64,000 nt of DNA, from assembly GCF_002505485.1 (NCBI RefSeq), contig NZ_DAVG01000099.1, positions 33,534-97,533 of the forward strand, in the 5' to 3' direction. Below the pieces are notes generated by a model. The model saw only the letters and a program-made list of their open reading frames with translations, ran no database searches and was not told the DNA's origin. The DNA comes from Methanosarcina sp. UBA5 (GTDB lineage Archaea > Halobacteriota > Methanosarcinia > Methanosarcinales > Methanosarcinaceae). Position numbers and translations under genes: made by a program. This document shows positions 27,280 through 36,678 of this stretch, one piece after another. Within the stretch, counting starts at the first letter, position 1; every line of letters starts with the position of its first letter.

Positions 27280-27437
27280 TTAATTTAAAATCTTAATAAT
27301 CAACGGTTTTAAGGATGAGACATCATCCACTGCTGTGTTCCAGATGGCTTCAAGATCAAGACCAAAATCGCCGGACCATTTTGTCGCGCAATCCGGACAT
27401 TTCTCTCCATGGAATCTCTGGATGTTTTATTTTTAAA
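27280..27437 (-). pseudogene. hepT-like (DUF86/HEPN toxin) C-terminal remnant
   Basis: The minus strand encodes KHPEIPWREMSGLRDKMV, then after a frame change DFGLDLEAIWNTAVDDVSSL and a natural stop at 27280. This is the C-terminal half of HepT toxins (PEIPWREI.GLRDKLVH.YFGVDLE..W). The catalytic R-x4-H/Y region is frameshifted and the N-terminal half is gone. The break at about 27437 coincides with an IS-like end. The antitoxin nucleotidyltransferase (MntA) is not present. Confidence 0.75.
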
Positions 27438-27490
27438 GGGCTACCCGAAAGCATACCTCATCCTTTAGGGTAGGGTGACCGCTCGCAAGT
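27437..27490. repeat. IS-like terminal hairpin, solo copy B
   Basis: CCCGAAAGCATACCTCATCC and TTTAGGGTAGGGTGACCGC form the reverse-complement counterpart of the element at 1320-1378. It abuts the broken hepT remnant, suggesting that an insertion truncated the gene and was later lost. Confidence 0.5.
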
Positions 27491-27775
27491 TGATTTTACT
27501 CGAATTCAACCCACATTACAACCATACTTTCTTCTGATATTAGAGTTCTGTTTTTATGGAATCTTACTTCCTCTTGATATTGGATTTTTACTTCCGTTTG
27601 AAATTATATTTTTATTTCTTTCATGTTGCAATAGTACTTTCTGAACGTCTATCTGAAAAATTCGGTTCTTCACAAAAAATATGAAGTATACCTGTTATAT
27701 ACTAAAAAGGAAAGAAATCTGCAACAGGCAGAAACTTATCCCATAAACATAAAATACAGCTAAAGGGGGGTTAGC

Positions 27776-29146
27776 TTGAAGTTTGAACGAATTAAATCGG
27801 AAGGGTTGGCTCATCTTTCTTATTTCATTGGCTCGGAAGATGAAGCCATAGTGATCGACCCTCGAAGAGACTGTCAGGTCTATGCCGAGCTTGCCAGAAG
27901 AGAAGGTATGAATATAAAATATATTTTTGAAACCCACAGAAATGAGGACTACATAATCGGTTCCCTGGAACTGAAGAAGCTTACAGGTGCAGAGATTTAT
28001 CACGGTCATGGAGTGAATTTCAAATATGGAAACTATTTGAATGAAGGCAAGGAGTTCGATTTTGGATCAATGAAGCTGATGGCTTTACATACTCCAGGCC
28101 ACACCGACGAGAGTATGTCCTATGCCCTGACAGACCTTGATACAGGAAAAGAGCCAGTAATGGTTTTTACAGGAGATGCCCTGTTCGTAGGCGATACCGG
28201 AAGAACCGATCTGTATGGTCCGGAGGAAGCTCCAAGGCTGGCAGCAAATCTCTATGACAGCATATTTAACAAAATCCTTCCCCTGGGAGATGGAGTAATA
28301 CTATGTCCTGCGCATGGTGCAGGCTCGGTTTGTGGGGGAGCTATCGCCAAAAGGGACTACAGTACGCTCGGACTTGAGCGTATCCAGAATCCTGCTCTGC
28401 AGAAGACAAAAAAGGAAGAGTTTATCAAGTTCAAACTTGAAGAGCAGCTTGAGTTTCCTCCTTACTTCATGAAAATGGAACAGTACAACCTGCAGGGCCC
28501 TCCTCTGCTGCAGGATCTGCCAGTTCCAAAACTGTTTTCACCTGAGGAGTTCAGGGTAGAAATGGAAAAAGGGGCAGTGGTCGTGGATACGCGCATGCCA
28601 CATTCTTTTGGAGGAGCGCATATAAGAAACTCCTATAGCATCTGGCTCGGAGGAGTACCTTCATTTGCCGGCTGGTTGCTTCCTTATAATAAACCTATAC
28701 TCGTCGTGCTAGAAGAAAAAGAACATCTTGAAACCGCTGCAAGGTATCTGATCCGTCTGGGTTATGACAATATAGCGGGTTTTTTGAAAGGCGGAATTGC
28801 AGCCTGGTATATGAAAGCCTTACCAGTAGACGGATTTAATTTTATCTCTGTCCATGATCTGAAGAATGAACTGGAGAAGCACGAGGAAATGACACTACTT
28901 GATGTAAGGAAGAAGAAAGAATGGGCTGAGGGACACATTCAGGGAGCTAAACATATATACATTGGGGAGCTTGAGGAAAATCTGGATCAGGTCCCGAAGG
29001 ATTCTCGGGTAATTGTTTATTGTGACAGTTCCAGGCGTTCCAGTATAGCAGCTTCGATTTTGAAAAAGCACGGCTATAATAACGTATATAATGTGCTTGG
29101 CAGCATGACTGCATGGAAGAATGCCGGATATGGCACAGTAAAATGA
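27776..29146 (+). CDS. MBL-fold plus two rhodanese domains (persulfide dioxygenase-like)
   Basis: A 456-residue protein from TTG 27776, supported by AAAGGGGGG upstream. The N-terminal metallo-beta-lactamase domain (1-210) has HTPGHTDESMSY, FTGDALFVGDTGRTDL and CPAHGAG. Two rhodanese domains follow (about 255-355 and 360-455). The second has the active-site Cys in VIVYCDSSRRSS; the first lacks it (VVLEEKEH). The first metal motif is THRNEDY instead of THxHxDH, so two usual His ligands are replaced, a variant I associate with archaeal members. It probably acts in sulfane-sulfur handling in the cytoplasm. Confidence 0.92.
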   Translation: MKFERIKSEGLAHLSYFIGSEDEAIVIDPRRDCQVYAELARREGMNIKYIFETHRNEDYIIGSLELKKLTGAEIYHGHGVNFKYGNYLNEGKEFDFGSMKLMALHTPGHTDESMSYALTDLDTGKEPVMVFTGDALFVGDTGRTDLYGPEEAPRLAANLYDSIFNKILPLGDGVILCPAHGAGSVCGGAIAKRDYSTLGLERIQNPALQKTKKEEFIKFKLEEQLEFPPYFMKMEQYNLQGPPLLQDLPVPKLFSPEEFRVEMEKGAVVVDTRMPHSFGGAHIRNSYSIWLGGVPSFAGWLLPYNKPILVVLEEKEHLETAARYLIRLGYDNIAGFLKGGIAAWYMKALPVDGFNFISVHDLKNELEKHEEMTLLDVRKKKEWAEGHIQGAKHIYIGELEENLDQVPKDSRVIVYCDSSRRSSIAASILKKHGYNNVYNVLGSMTAWKNAGYGTVK

Positions 29147-29223
29147 CCTTATTTTTTGCTCTAATCCACACTCAGAAAAGGAATTTAGAAATCTTTATAT
29201 TCTCTTTCTTTTTTTAATCTACC

Positions 29224-30408
29224 ATGGTTTTACATGTTCCTCACATTCTTCTTCCAAAGGATAATTGGGAAAAGTGGGCAGTGATTGCCTGTGATCAGCA
29301 CACTCAGGATCTGGAATACTGGAAAAGAGTTGAAGAATTTATTGGAAATGCTCCTTCTACTTTTAATTTAATTTATCCGGAAATATATCTTCCTCTCGAT
29401 GAAAATAGAGTAAATAAGATTCATAAAACTCTAAGTGACTACAAAGATCTTCTTGTTGATCACGGCCCCTGCTTTATTCTCGTAAGGCGTTCGGTCTCAG
29501 GTAAGGAAAGAACCGGGCTTGTGGTTGCGGTCGACCTGGAAGAATACCAGTTCAACGGGTCAGACTCGTTTATCAAACCAACGGAAGGCACTATTAAAGA
29601 AAGGCTTCCCGCAAGAGTCAGGATAAGGGAAAACGCGGAATTAGAACTTTCTCATATATTAGTTTTATACGATGATCCTTATTTCTCGGTTATTCCCAGA
29701 AACCCTGATGATTTTGTTTGTGAAGAGGACAAGGTTTATGATTTTGATCTGATGGAAAATGGCGGCCACATCATGGGTTACAGGATCAGTAATGAAAAGA
29801 TAATTAAAGAAATTTCGGAGAAAATCCTGAACCTGGGCCTCCTTCTTGTTGGTGATGGAAACCACAGCCTTGCTGCTGCAAAGAGCTTCTGGGAACAAAT
29901 TAAAGGGACCGTACAGGCCGATCATCCTGCAAGGTATGCAATGGTTGAGCTTGTAAATGTTCACGACCCCGGGCTTTCCTTTGAACCGATTCACAGGGTT
30001 GTAAGCGGAATTGACCCTGAAGAGCTGCTTAAAAAATTCAATGCAAGGATCGAAGAAGGCATGGTCTGCTATTCACATGCCGATTTTCCAGCCTCAGGAC
30101 ATTCAATAGGGTTTGTTACAAAAGATAGGTCTGGTGTATTGGTTTTTGATAATCCTGTGTACGACCTTGAGGTCGAAACCCTTGACGAGGTCATTGACAA
30201 TTATTCAATCGAATATGAGCATGATCCCGAAGTCGTGGAAAAACTTGGAAAAAAGCAGGGTAATATAGGTTTCTTCCTTCCCTCTTTAAAAAAGAAAGAT
30301 TTCTTTTCTCTAATTAAAAAGAAAGGGGTTCTTCCGAGAAAATCGTTTTCCCTTGGGAAGGAAAATGAGAAGAGATATTATATCGAAGCCAAAAAGATTG
30401 TTCCATAA
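29224..30408 (+). CDS. DUF1015 family protein
   Basis: A 394-residue protein recognisable as DUF1015 by WAVIACDQHTQDLEYW near the N-terminus, the central LLVGDGNHSLAAAKSFWE (about 212-229) and MVELVNVHDPGLSFEPIHRV. In the family a GDGHHR-type motif occupies the central position; here it reads GDGNHS. Archaeal and bacterial members are often linked to serine metabolism, but the reaction is not established to my knowledge. There is no clear ribosome-binding site before ATG 29224, so the mRNA may be leaderless. It lies 77 bases after the MBL-rhodanese gene. Confidence 0.85.
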   Translation: MVLHVPHILLPKDNWEKWAVIACDQHTQDLEYWKRVEEFIGNAPSTFNLIYPEIYLPLDENRVNKIHKTLSDYKDLLVDHGPCFILVRRSVSGKERTGLVVAVDLEEYQFNGSDSFIKPTEGTIKERLPARVRIRENAELELSHILVLYDDPYFSVIPRNPDDFVCEEDKVYDFDLMENGGHIMGYRISNEKIIKEISEKILNLGLLLVGDGNHSLAAAKSFWEQIKGTVQADHPARYAMVELVNVHDPGLSFEPIHRVVSGIDPEELLKKFNARIEEGMVCYSHADFPASGHSIGFVTKDRSGVLVFDNPVYDLEVETLDEVIDNYSIEYEHDPEVVEKLGKKQGNIGFFLPSLKKKDFFSLIKKKGVLPRKSFSLGKENEKRYYIEAKKIVP

Positions 30409-30961
30409 GGTTTTGTGCCCTGTGGTTTCTTTCTATTTTCTTTTTACTCTTGCTTATTTTTTATTATTCTGATTTACTTTTTAGTATCTTTACTTACTTT
30501 TTATTATCCTTACTTACGTTTCATTACCTTTTAATTACTTCTCATTACTTTCCTTTACTTTTTATTATCTTTCCTTACCTACCGTTATCTTTTACTACCT
30601 TTCGTTATTTTCTTTAACTCTTCTTATTTTTTCTTCCTCTTCATTTTTAGACTCGATATGGCGCTAATTTTTCATTTTCAGAATGAAACGATACTGTGGT
30701 TTCATGAAGTTTTGGACTTGCATATTTATCTTAGTGCCTTCGTTTAATTACTGTTTCAGTGTCTGACTGCAGAACCCGATGCTGTTTAATTGCGATAAAC
30801 AGGAAGGACTTAGAATATCCATATATAATCTTAAAAGGGACGATTTCAATTAAAAAAATGTGTCCATTTATAACAAAGTGACTTACTTTGACAGTCAAAT
30901 TATAAATACCTTCAATCTAATAATTGATTTATTGGCTAAATAATCACTGGGGGAGTGAAAT
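30409..30961. other. T-rich low-complexity intergenic region
   Basis: 30430-30650 repeats variants of TTACTTTTTATTATCTTT on the plus strand. No gene is visible until the small membrane protein. Confidence 0.5.
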
Positions 30962-31117
30962 ATGGCGGATTTGATATATCTTGCTGTGGTCTTTCTGGTA
31001 TTAGCATTGATTGCATATATACTGGGCGCACGGGGAATTGCCGGTTTCTCAATGGAGATTGCAAAGTGGCTCGTTATAATCTTTATTATACTTGCAATCA
31101 TCTCGTTCCTATTATGA
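30962..31117 (+). CDS. Small two-TM membrane protein (DUF1328-like)
   Basis: A 51-residue protein with two hydrophobic helices (about 4-23 and 35-51) separated by GARGIAGFSMEIAKW. This is the DUF1328/YtjA pattern, in which a G-x-A-G(I)A motif lies between the helices. GGGGGAG lies 7 bases before ATG 30962. It would sit in the cytoplasmic membrane. The function is unknown; bacterial homologs are often stress-induced. It stands alone. Confidence 0.8.
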   Translation: MADLIYLAVVFLVLALIAYILGARGIAGFSMEIAKWLVIIFIILAIISFLL

Positions 31118-31562
31118 CGGCAGCCTTAACGAAGTTAACACTGGTTCAAGATAGCTTATGCACTAGGGGTGATAGAGAGTAATATCAGTATCAAAAAATC
31201 AAAGCCAGTTTACTTTTCCTCGACTTTTGCCTGACAATTACTCCTCAGGCATATCGAAAATTAGTTTGTTTGCTTTTCTTCTCAATTAAGACGGCTCATA
31301 TTAATTGATTCATTATTAGACCTTTTATATTTTTTAGACCAGTCGGGCTAGCTTATATCGGGTTTCTTTGATTAATTTTATCCCGGTTGTATAAATGTTA
31401 ACTCAGGTTGAGTAGTTTAACTGATACTTTTTTAAGTTATCTTCTCGCATGAATACTAGTAATATAGTTTAATTATAATTTGTACCATAATTTGTACCAA
31501 TATACTTATATTACTTTATATTAATTCCCGGTAAACTAATCGAAGTATCACCCATACTTTGA
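31118..31562. other. AT-rich intergenic region
   Basis: Likely holds the promoter of the next gene. A repeated TATA-rich stretch (TTTGTACCATAATTTGTACC, about 31479-31498) is visible. No gene is seen. Confidence 0.45.
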
Positions 31563-33059
31563 ATGTACTGGGGAATTAAATTGAACAGGTTAACTATTTT
31601 ACTGGCAGTCTTTCTTCTCTTAACACTGGGCTCGGGTATCGGAGCGGCGGGTGAGATTTACGTCCAGCCTGGAGATTCGATACAAACCGCATTGAATAAT
31701 GCAGTCTCAGGTGATGTAATTATCTTAAAACCCGGAATCTATACCGAAAATATCAAAATAGACAAAGATAACCTTGTAATATCTTCGGAATCCAGGAATC
31801 CTGATGACACGATAATTACGGCTAAGAGCTCAGACAATTATGTAATCTCCTTGCAGGCCGATAACGTGAAAATTAGCGGACTTGGGATTACAGGAACAAA
31901 AAACAGCTATACAGGAATATATCTCTCAGGATGTAATAACTGCATCATTGAGAATAACAAAATCCTGAACAACGGTTATGGAATTTATCTTTTGAACTCA
32001 AAAGGCAATACGCTCTCAAATAACATGGTTACGAACAACGGAGAATATGGGATCTTATTATCGGCCTCGACCAATAATACCCTCTCTGGAAATATGGCTT
32101 CGGATAATAATGGTACTGGCATCCATATCAGCACTTCCGACAGTAACACGCTTACGGGCAATAATGTATCCTCAAACGACGTTTACGGCCTTTTCGTCTG
32201 CCCAGAGAGTGATGACAATCTGATTTATAATAACTATTTTAACAACACCGTTAATACAGAGATTCAAAATGGAGTCGGAAACGCCTACAACACAACAAAG
32301 ACCGAAGGAAAGAACATTGTCGGCGGTTCCTACCTTGGAGGCAATTTCTGGGCAGAACCTGGAGGTACAGGTTTCTCAGAAACCGCAGTTGATGAGGATG
32401 GAGACGGAATTGCAGATTTCGGGTACAGACTCGCGCAGAGCACCTACTCTGACCAGTTACCCCTTATTTCGTCTTCCAGGCCGAAGCAACCTATACCTCC
32501 GGTAGCAAACTTCAAAATGGATAATAGCAATGGTCCTGCTCCTCTTTTAGTTCGGTTTACCGACCTCTCCAAAAATGCAGATTCGTGGAGCTGGGATTTT
32601 GAAAGTGACGGGAAAATCGACTCTACTGAGGAAAATCCGGTTCATGTGTTTACGACAATCGGAACTTACACTGTTACCCTCAGCGTTACAAATAAAAATG
32701 GAGCAGCTTCAAAAACTGCCGCAGTAATTGTTACGCACCCTGTTGAAAACGGTCCCGGGAACAATACAACCGAGAATTACGAAACAGGTGAAAATGCAAC
32801 AGGCGCAGATGGAAGTATCGGTAATGTAACCAAAGTTGTCGAAGCAGGCGGCAATGGGACCTCTTACAACCAAACTAACGATTCAAAGCCTGGATCGGAA
32901 GCTGCCGACTTTAATGGAGGGGATAATGTAGATATAAACACTTCAAGTGTCGAATACGCACTTGAAAATAAAACAGACGCTCCAGGGTTTGAAATCGTTT
33001 ACGGAGCTATTTCCCTGCTTGCCGTGTTCCTGTACAAAAAAGTAAAACCAAGAAATTAA
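31563..33059 (+). CDS. Secreted NosD-type beta-helix plus PKD surface protein with PGF-like sorting tail
   Basis: About 498 residues. The signal peptide ends near GAAGE. Residues 30-250 form a right-handed beta-helix of the NosD/CASH type with repeated NNxxxNN turns (IIENNKILNNGYGIYLLNS and similar). A PKD domain lies at about 320-395 (PVANF...APLLVRFTDLS.....WDFESDG). A Thr/Asn/Gly-rich linker with many N-glycosylation sequons follows, then a C-terminal APGFEIVYGAISLLAVFLYK tail, a PGF-CTERM-like sorting signal for archaeosortase. TTG 31581 is the more likely start, since GGGGAAT lies 6 bases before it. It is a cell-surface protein, perhaps carbohydrate binding. Confidence 0.9.
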   Translation: MYWGIKLNRLTILLAVFLLLTLGSGIGAAGEIYVQPGDSIQTALNNAVSGDVIILKPGIYTENIKIDKDNLVISSESRNPDDTIITAKSSDNYVISLQADNVKISGLGITGTKNSYTGIYLSGCNNCIIENNKILNNGYGIYLLNSKGNTLSNNMVTNNGEYGILLSASTNNTLSGNMASDNNGTGIHISTSDSNTLTGNNVSSNDVYGLFVCPESDDNLIYNNYFNNTVNTEIQNGVGNAYNTTKTEGKNIVGGSYLGGNFWAEPGGTGFSETAVDEDGDGIADFGYRLAQSTYSDQLPLISSSRPKQPIPPVANFKMDNSNGPAPLLVRFTDLSKNADSWSWDFESDGKIDSTEENPVHVFTTIGTYTVTLSVTNKNGAASKTAAVIVTHPVENGPGNNTTENYETGENATGADGSIGNVTKVVEAGGNGTSYNQTNDSKPGSEAADFNGGDNVDINTSSVEYALENKTDAPGFEIVYGAISLLAVFLYKKVKPRN

Positions 33060-33171
33060 ATGAAAATGGCAGCTGAATCAAGTACAAACGACAACTGAAT
33101 TCAGCAAAAACGATAACTGAACCGAATAGAATTAATGAACCGAATAGAATTAACAAAAATTAACTAGCATA

Positions 33172-33201
33172 GAGGGTTTTAAACCTCCATTTTTCTTTTT
33201 T
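33172..33201 (+). terminator. Stem-loop plus T-run after the NosD/PKD gene
   Basis: GAGGGTTTTAAACCTCC can form a short stem (one mismatch) and is followed by TTTTTCTTTTTT. It lies about 110 bases after the stop. Confidence 0.4.
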
Positions 33202-34069
33202 ATGTGGCTTTGAAGGCAAATTGAAAAGTCTTGTGAACTCTTATTTACCAAATACTGACGAAGACGCTTATTTCTCCGGTATTGATGAATATCTATTTAT
33301 ATACAAATTGAATCATAATAATTCTAGCAGGTCATTTAAAAAACATTTTGAAAAGTTATAATAAATTGCCAAAACGATTGATAATTATATTTTTAAAGTT
33401 CACTCTCGAGATATCCCTATCTCCGGAAACGTTTTCTCTACCCTGACTGCACTTGAATAACAACAGTAAAAACTCCTCTGTGCCAGGAGTTCTTCTGACC
33501 GAATAAAAGAAATTTTGATTATCCGTAATGGGTAAGTCGGATTTTCAGAGAATGTCAGACCTCTTTGAGGGCTTATTTCCTCAATTTGGAGCTTTGTATT
33601 ACTTTGAAAAATGCCTCCGGTTGAAAGCTTCAAAAGCCAAAAACCAACATTCAGTCGATTCCTGACAGGAAACATATTAAATAAGGTTTCCTTCAGGACG
33701 CTATTTTACCTTATTATGATAATATCAGAATGATCCCGTAAAGCTTTTATATTTAGTCGATGAGGTACTTCGTAGAAATCTGAGGGGAACTTTAAATAAT
33801 ATTTAATGAGTTTCTTTCCTTCAAGTTTCAGAAAAAACGACATAATCCGGAATTAGCTCTGCCATCCCTGAGATAGCTAAATTGGTTACGGACGTTTATT
33901 GAGTCAAAAAGGAAAAAGGCTCGACGAGCTTCGTAAGCCGATCCAGGAATGCAAAAACAGATTCCGAGCTTCGAAGAGCAGACAAGATGTCTGTTGAACT
34001 AAGAAGCAAATCAGCAGAAGCAAATCAGAATTAACGCAAGGAGGGTAAAACCCATACCCGCCTTCCATA

Positions 34070-34400
34070 ACCCAACTCTGAATCTTACCCGAGATTCACC
34101 CTGCAATTCACAAGATCCTACCCGGGATCTAACCCAAAACCAACCTGCGATCAACCTAAATCCAACCTGCGATCCAACAGGAGTCCTTCGGATTCAACCC
34201 AAAATCCAACCTGCGATCCAACAACAGTTTTCCCGGATTCAACCCAAGATCCAGCTTCGAACATTCGGGACCCAACCGAGGATTAACTCAAGATCCGCAT
34301 TCGAGCCAGTTCGGGACCCAGCAGGACTCAACCCTTGGTCCAACCTTGGAAGTTAACCCCGAGATCCAATCGAAGATTTAGCTCCGATCCAATCCAAAAG
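34070..34400. repeat. Degenerate repeats of CCAACCTGCGATCCAAC
   Basis: At least ten spaced copies of AACCCAAxATCCA and CCAACCTGCGATCCAAC variants with GATTCAACCC in between. All three frames contain stops, so it is not coding. It lies upstream of the flippase gene. Confidence 0.55.
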
Positions 34401-34413
34401 GTCGTAAGAAATC

Positions 34414-34779
34414 ATGCAGCTTATCAAGAAACCCGAAATAGACCTTGTCTTGGAAGCTCAGAAAGGAGCAGCCAGACAAAAAATTGAGCAAAAAGACCGA
34501 TACACAGACAAATTTAAAACTTACAGTTGTTTAAGGGAATTCGAAACAGCTAACTTTGAAACCCTAAACTCCGAAATGAGATTTTTCATTACATACCGTA
34601 ACAGTACCCTATCTAGTAGTACCTGCAAGGCTGAGAAACCAGACTTACCTTTCCTGCAAACTGCAAAGAAAGACGTATCAGGCTTTAACCTGCAGTTGAC
34701 TGAGAACATTTTACAAGTAGTTACTGGCAAGGCAACCGAATATTGCTCCTGTCTGTTGACCCAGGAAGTCGGGAACTAA
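34414..34779 (+). CDS. Doubtful small ORF upstream of the flippase
   Basis: A 121-codon open frame that ends 21 bases before the flippase start. The composition is plausible (KPEIDLVLEAQKGAARQKIE) but there is no clear ribosome-binding site, no motif, and an antisense frame is open over part of it. It could be a hypothetical protein or chance. Confidence 0.25.
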   Translation: MQLIKKPEIDLVLEAQKGAARQKIEQKDRYTDKFKTYSCLREFETANFETLNSEMRFFITYRNSTLSSSTCKAEKPDLPFLQTAKKDVSGFNLQLTENILQVVTGKATEYCSCLLTQEVGN

Positions 34780-34800
34780 CCGCAATAAAACGGTGTTAAC

Positions 34801-36354
34801 ATGTCAGTTAACGACTCGGTCAACCGGATAGTGACAGGTTCCGGCGTAATACTTGCAGGAACCCTTATCGGAATGCTTCTCGACATCATTACTAAAAAAG
34901 TGCTCACATCACATCTCTCGCCAGCAGATTTTGGCACATATGCCCTTGCACTTACCATAATTTCAATTACAGGTGCAGTCGCAACCCTTGGACTCAATGA
35001 AGGCGTGCCAAGATATATTGCGTTCTTCAGAGGCAGGCATGAGGAACAGAAGGTACATGAATTAATAATCTCAGCCATGCTTATGGGCTTGATTGCAGGC
35101 TTGCTTTCAATTCTAATATCACCTTCCCTGTTCCAAACTCTGGCAGGAAATGGCTTTGACGCACAGGGCAAAGTCCTGTCCGTAGTGAAGACCCTTATCT
35201 TTGCGGTTCCATTTACCATACTCCTGAACCTGACAGTAGCAATCTACAGAGGATTCGACCGTACGAATGTTAACATGTATTTCTATAACATTATAAGGCC
35301 GGTATCTTTACTTGGGTTTGCTGCAGTCGCCGTATTCATCAAGGCTTCCTTGAAGGGAGTCGTGTTTGCGGATCTGCTTTCAATGGTCTTTACTTTCGGC
35401 ATAATGTCTGTGTACTTCATAAAGAAGCCGCCAATCAAGCAGACAGTCAGGCAGGAACGGAAAATTCAATTCGGTGACACAACCAGGCAATTAATAAGGC
35501 ATTCGTTCCCACTCCTGATAACTGCAACTCTGCTCAACATCATGAGCTGGATAGACACAATAATGCTCGGCTATTTTAAGTCGGCTGAAATTGTTGGAAT
35601 TTACAATGCAGTGTACCCTCTTGTAGGTTTCCTGTCTCTGGTAGTATCCTCCATGGGTTTTGTGTATGTCCCTGTTACATCCAGACTCTGGGGCCAAAAC
35701 GATACTGCACCCCTCGGCTCAATCTATGCGGTAATAACTAAATGGTGCTTCCTGCTTACATTTCCTCTCTTTGCGTTGATATTCGTGTATCCCGAATACT
35801 TTATCACGAGACTCTACGGAGCGCAATATGTAATTGGCGCCACGGCTCTGCGTATCCTTGCTCTAGGATTCATAGCAAATTCGTATTTTGGATTTAATTA
35901 TCATACCCTTTTAGCCTCTGGGGACTCGGATTTCCTTATGAAGTGCTCAGTAGCAAGTGCAGGCATCAATGTTGTCATCAACTTCATGCTTATACCTGAG
36001 TATGGCATGGTAGGTGCGGCTATAGGGACTGCGGTATCCTTTGCATCAATCGAAGTCCTGATGACTTTAAGGGCTTGGAAGAAGCAGAATATGCATCCAT
36101 TCACTTCGACATATAGGAAATTGACTTTGATTGTTTTCCTTATAGTTGTGTCCATGCTCGAAGCCAAGAACATTCATTTGCTTACCGGAGCAACTTGGGA
36201 ATACGCAGCTTTCATAGTTGGGTATTTCCTGATTGTCCACAGAGCAAGAATACTTGACAATAATGAAATGAAAATGATAAGCGAGATTCGGAAGAATATC
36301 AGGTACAACATTAGCCTCCACATCCCCGAACCACTTAAAACCCTTGCATCATGA
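34801..36354 (+). CDS. Polysaccharide/oligosaccharide flippase (MOP superfamily, Wzx-like)
   Basis: A 517-residue integral membrane protein with about 14 predicted segments. The N-terminal pattern is ASGVILAGTLIGMLLDIIT-like, then SPADFGTYALAL and GLNEGVPRYIAFFRG, typical of polysaccharide biosynthesis (PST) flippases of the MOP family. A second half begins around HSFPLLITATLLNIMSWIDT. It would move lipid-linked glycans across the membrane for surface polysaccharide or S-layer glycosylation. No glycosyltransferase is adjacent. GGTGTTAAC precedes ATG 34801. Confidence 0.93.
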   Translation: MSVNDSVNRIVTGSGVILAGTLIGMLLDIITKKVLTSHLSPADFGTYALALTIISITGAVATLGLNEGVPRYIAFFRGRHEEQKVHELIISAMLMGLIAGLLSILISPSLFQTLAGNGFDAQGKVLSVVKTLIFAVPFTILLNLTVAIYRGFDRTNVNMYFYNIIRPVSLLGFAAVAVFIKASLKGVVFADLLSMVFTFGIMSVYFIKKPPIKQTVRQERKIQFGDTTRQLIRHSFPLLITATLLNIMSWIDTIMLGYFKSAEIVGIYNAVYPLVGFLSLVVSSMGFVYVPVTSRLWGQNDTAPLGSIYAVITKWCFLLTFPLFALIFVYPEYFITRLYGAQYVIGATALRILALGFIANSYFGFNYHTLLASGDSDFLMKCSVASAGINVVINFMLIPEYGMVGAAIGTAVSFASIEVLMTLRAWKKQNMHPFTSTYRKLTLIVFLIVVSMLEAKNIHLLTGATWEYAAFIVGYFLIVHRARILDNNEMKMISEIRKNIRYNISLHIPEPLKTLAS

Positions 36355-36678
36355 TTTGATTTCGGTGCGAAGAAAGCCGGCACCCCTTCTATTTGAAGAG
36401 GATCAGAAACCCGAAACTTCACAAATTAAAGTGAAAAAAGTCGAAAAGAAGATACAGACAGTACTAGAGCTCATCCAGAACTCATCCCAAAACCAATTTT
36501 AGTCTCAAAATCAGTGAGAGTTTCAGAACTATTTTTCATGATCCGAAACTCGATTGATTATTTCAAATACGAGAGTTAGAGAAGCAATTTTGAGTTTTGG
36601 GATCAACTCAAAATTAACATCATAAGATCTCAAAGTTCTAACCAATAATAATCACGAGAGATTTACTTTTGCTTGATT
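36355..36678. other. Intergenic region between converging genes, with dispersed repeat
   Basis: Holds copy 2 of the dispersed repeat. ATCCCAAAAC (about 36486) and GTTTTGGGAT (about 36594) can pair to form a long hairpin between the two convergent genes. Confidence 0.45.
36525..36612. repeat. Dispersed repeat, copy 2
   Basis: Alignable with 8166-8253 over about 88 bp (AACTATTTTT, CCGAAACTCGATTGATTATT, TTTTGAGTTTTGG). It lies downstream of the flippase stop. Confidence 0.5.

Larger units (their letters stand above)
33060..34413. other. Long intergenic region with terminator and CCAACCTGCGATC repeats
   Basis: 1.35 kb without a supported gene. Minus 33400-33675 is open but has no ribosome-binding site. 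33900-34040 contains short palindromes (GCTCGACGAGCTTCG). The degenerate repeat zone is listed separately. Confidence 0.5.

Noticed and set aside
33400..33675. Minus-strand ORF of 91 codons
   Set aside because: No motif, no start signal, within a long non-coding region.
34070..34400. Possible CRISPR array
   Set aside because: Repeats are degenerate, unevenly spaced and not separated by unique spacers of constant length; no cas genes are near.
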